Positions 4,478 through 5,621 of a DNA stretch of 5,621 nt are shown piece after piece; the stretch's first letter is position 1, and each line of letters begins with the position of its first letter. The translations under genes and the position numbers were made by a program. The stretch lies in assembly GCA_021850745.1 (NCBI GenBank), contig JAJZKX010000147.1, positions 1-5,621 of the forward strand. Direction: 5' to 3'. Origin of the DNA: Thermoplasmata archaeon (GTDB lineage: Archaea > Thermoplasmatota > Thermoplasmata > Thermoplasmatales > Thermoplasmataceae). Under the pieces are notes generated by a model that ran no database searches, was not told where the DNA came from, and was given only the letters and a program-made list of their open reading frames with translations.

Positions 4478-5621
4478 ATCTCTTCACCTTCTTCCAGTGA
4501 AACCTTAATGCCCTTCTTGAATAGGTAAATTACAGCACCAGCTACTAGCCAGACTACCATAAATCCTACTCCAATGAGGACAAGCGTGTTCACTGAGAGG
4601 AAAGAACCGTAGAGAGCGAATAAATATATTACGGTGGCAACCAGAGGAACCAGGACATATGACATCTTGAGCTCTTTCAGCTTCCTGAAGTAGAGTGGCA
4701 GGGATGTGTTGATGAGTATGTGGTCAATGATGGTCCCTGTACCAGTCCACAATCCCGTGATTATGAAACCGTTGAATGCACCAAAGTACCAGCCTGTGAA
4801 AGTGAATATTACAAGGCCGATTATGGTGTTTGTTATAAGAGATATGTGGGGGCTCTTGTGCTTTGGATGCGTCTCAGAGAGCTTGTCTATGAGCATTCCG
4901 TCCTTTGCCATCGTGTACATATCCCTGGAGCCGGCGTTTATAATGGCAAGCGTGTCCACAAAACCGCTGTTAACAATGAACAGGAACATAACGGCTGCAA
5001 TGACCATGCCTCCATCTCTAAGTGCAAGAATCAGGCCAGGAAGGAAGTTGCCTGAGTAGCTTGACATGTTTGCCGGGCCCCATCCTATAGTCATGGCATA
5101 GCTCATAAAGAGGAAGAATAGCCCAAGGACCAGTATGGTTACGATAACTCCTCTTCTTATGTTCACATGTGCAGATCTGGCCTCAGATCCCAGGAAAGTC
5201 ATTGAACCCCAGCCTGCAAGAGATGTGAACGAGAACACGAGTCCCAGTGCAACGCCCTGCCAGCCAGTTGGTGAATACTTTGGCGTGAACACTGCGAAAT
5301 CAAAAGGATTGTTTGACTTTGCTAGTATTAGGAATGCAACAACAAGGAGAAGCACCATTTCAATGGCTCCAGTGTAAACACTGTACCTCAGTGAGTTCTT
5401 TATGCCTGAGTAAGCGAGTCCCAGCGCTGCTAGGGCGACTACAATCCCAATGGGGTACCATGACCATGAAGGGACGTTTATGCCTAAAATTCCAAGTCCG
5501 TACTGGGCCGCGAGTGCTGTCTCAAAGTATATGAATGGAGTTGCCCCTATTACTGTATAAAGCATGTAAACCCAACCTCCAAATCCTCCCATTCTCGGAC
5601 CAATAATCCCTCCCAAATCGG
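4474..5621 (-). CDS. APC-superfamily amino acid/amine permease (partial, N-terminus outside the window)
   Basis: This is a cytoplasmic-membrane secondary transporter for amino acids, amines or related compounds. About 382 residues are visible. The frame is still open at the right edge (…DLGGIIGPRMGG), so the internal TTG 5616 or ATG 5592 should not be taken as the start. The first two helices or so, perhaps 70-100 residues, are missing. Numbering from the L of LGGIIGPRM, about ten membrane helices remain. The hallmark helix-6 region is FSFTSLAGWGSMTFLGSEARSAH followed by VNIRRGV (128-157). The classic cytoplasmic loop is at 230-258, SRDMYTMAKDGMLIDKL then HPKHKSPH, comparable to the family pattern SR..YAMARDG.LP......H....P. 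The protein ends in a short charged tail (FKKGIKVSLEEGEEI). The stop TGA overlaps the likely CTG start of the amidase, so substrate uptake and amide hydrolysis are probably made together. Amide or amine transport is inferred from this pairing only. Confidence 0.9.
   Translation of the reverse strand, partial: DLGGIIGPRMGGFGGWVYMLYTVIGATPFIYFETALAAQYGLGILGINVPSWSWYPIGIVVALAALGLAYSGIKNSLRYSVYTGAIEMVLLLVVAFLILAKSNNPFDFAVFTPKYSPTGWQGVALGLVFSFTSLAGWGSMTFLGSEARSAHVNIRRGVIVTILVLGLFFLFMSYAMTIGWGPANMSSYSGNFLPGLILALRDGGMVIAAVMFLFIVNSGFVDTLAIINAGSRDMYTMAKDGMLIDKLSETHPKHKSPHISLITNTIIGLVIFTFTGWYFGAFNGFIITGLWTGTGTIIDHILINTSLPLYFRKLKELKMSYVLVPLVATVIYLFALYGSFLSVNTLVLIGVGFMVVWLVAGAVIYLFKKGIKVSLEEGEEI
4484..4489 (-). 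promoter_or_regulatory. Shine-Dalgarno site AGGTGA that decides the amidase start
   Basis: AGGTGA is a six-base match to the complement of the archaeal 16S 3' end. It lies inside the last codons of the APC permease gene, six bases (AGAGAT) before CTG 4477-4475. The spacing is ideal. Because it also encodes the permease tail (EEGEEI), the purine-rich sequence could partly reflect coding. With the CTGA overlap it points to translational coupling. Confidence 0.6.

Noticed and set aside
4706..5059. Two overlapping plus-strand open frames of 111-117 codons
   Set aside because: Both are antisense to the APC permease gene, and their composition mirrors the opposite strand's hydrophobic codons.
5590..5616. 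TTG 5616 or ATG 5592 as the start of the APC permease
   Set aside because: The frame remains open to the window edge and the visible part begins at about the third helix of the family, so these are internal codons.

Overview
The window looks like archaeal chromosome, most likely from an acidophilic, heterotrophic euryarchaeon of the Thermoplasmatales type; this placement is inferred. What is visible: moderate GC content with Arg mostly AGG, short gaps between genes, TATA-like boxes and oligo-T tracts in those gaps, Shine-Dalgarno motifs of the AGGTGA/GGTGAT kind, and non-ATG starts. What supports the placement by family knowledge: a prolidase whose metal-ligand spacing equals that of archaeal (Pyrococcus) prolidase, a fused two-domain ABC permease of the COG4986 type, and an archaeal-style acetamidase/formamidase. 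No mobile element, CRISPR array, rRNA or tRNA was seen.

Layout: the window opens with the last 40 codons of a plus-strand gene of unknown identity (1-123). Every other gene is on the minus strand and is read right to left. In order of transcription they are an APC-superfamily permease running off the right edge (4474-5621), an acetamidase/formamidase overlapping its stop codon (3554-4477), a 135-residue protein of unknown function with a C-terminal membrane anchor (3098-3505), a double-domain ABC permease (1391-2992) and an Xaa-Pro dipeptidase (232-1332). The gaps are 48, 105, 58 and 108 bp, and no stretch over 300 bp lacks a gene.

How the genes fit together: the permease and amidase form a translationally coupled pair, suggesting uptake of an amide or amine followed by hydrolysis to carboxylate and ammonia. 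The prolidase salvages proline dipeptides, so the overall theme is use of small organic nitrogen compounds. The ABC permease has no ATPase or binding protein in the window. The gap in front of it carries a 7+13+7 bp inverted repeat that looks like an operator.

The most useful correction is to the start of the amidase. Its conserved N-terminus continues 22 codons upstream of the first GTG, with no ATG, GTG or TTG available. The reading frame reaches a CTG that overlaps the permease stop (CTGA), with AGGTGA six bases before it. The ABC permease has a second, weaker candidate of the same design (GGTGAT, five bases, CTG).
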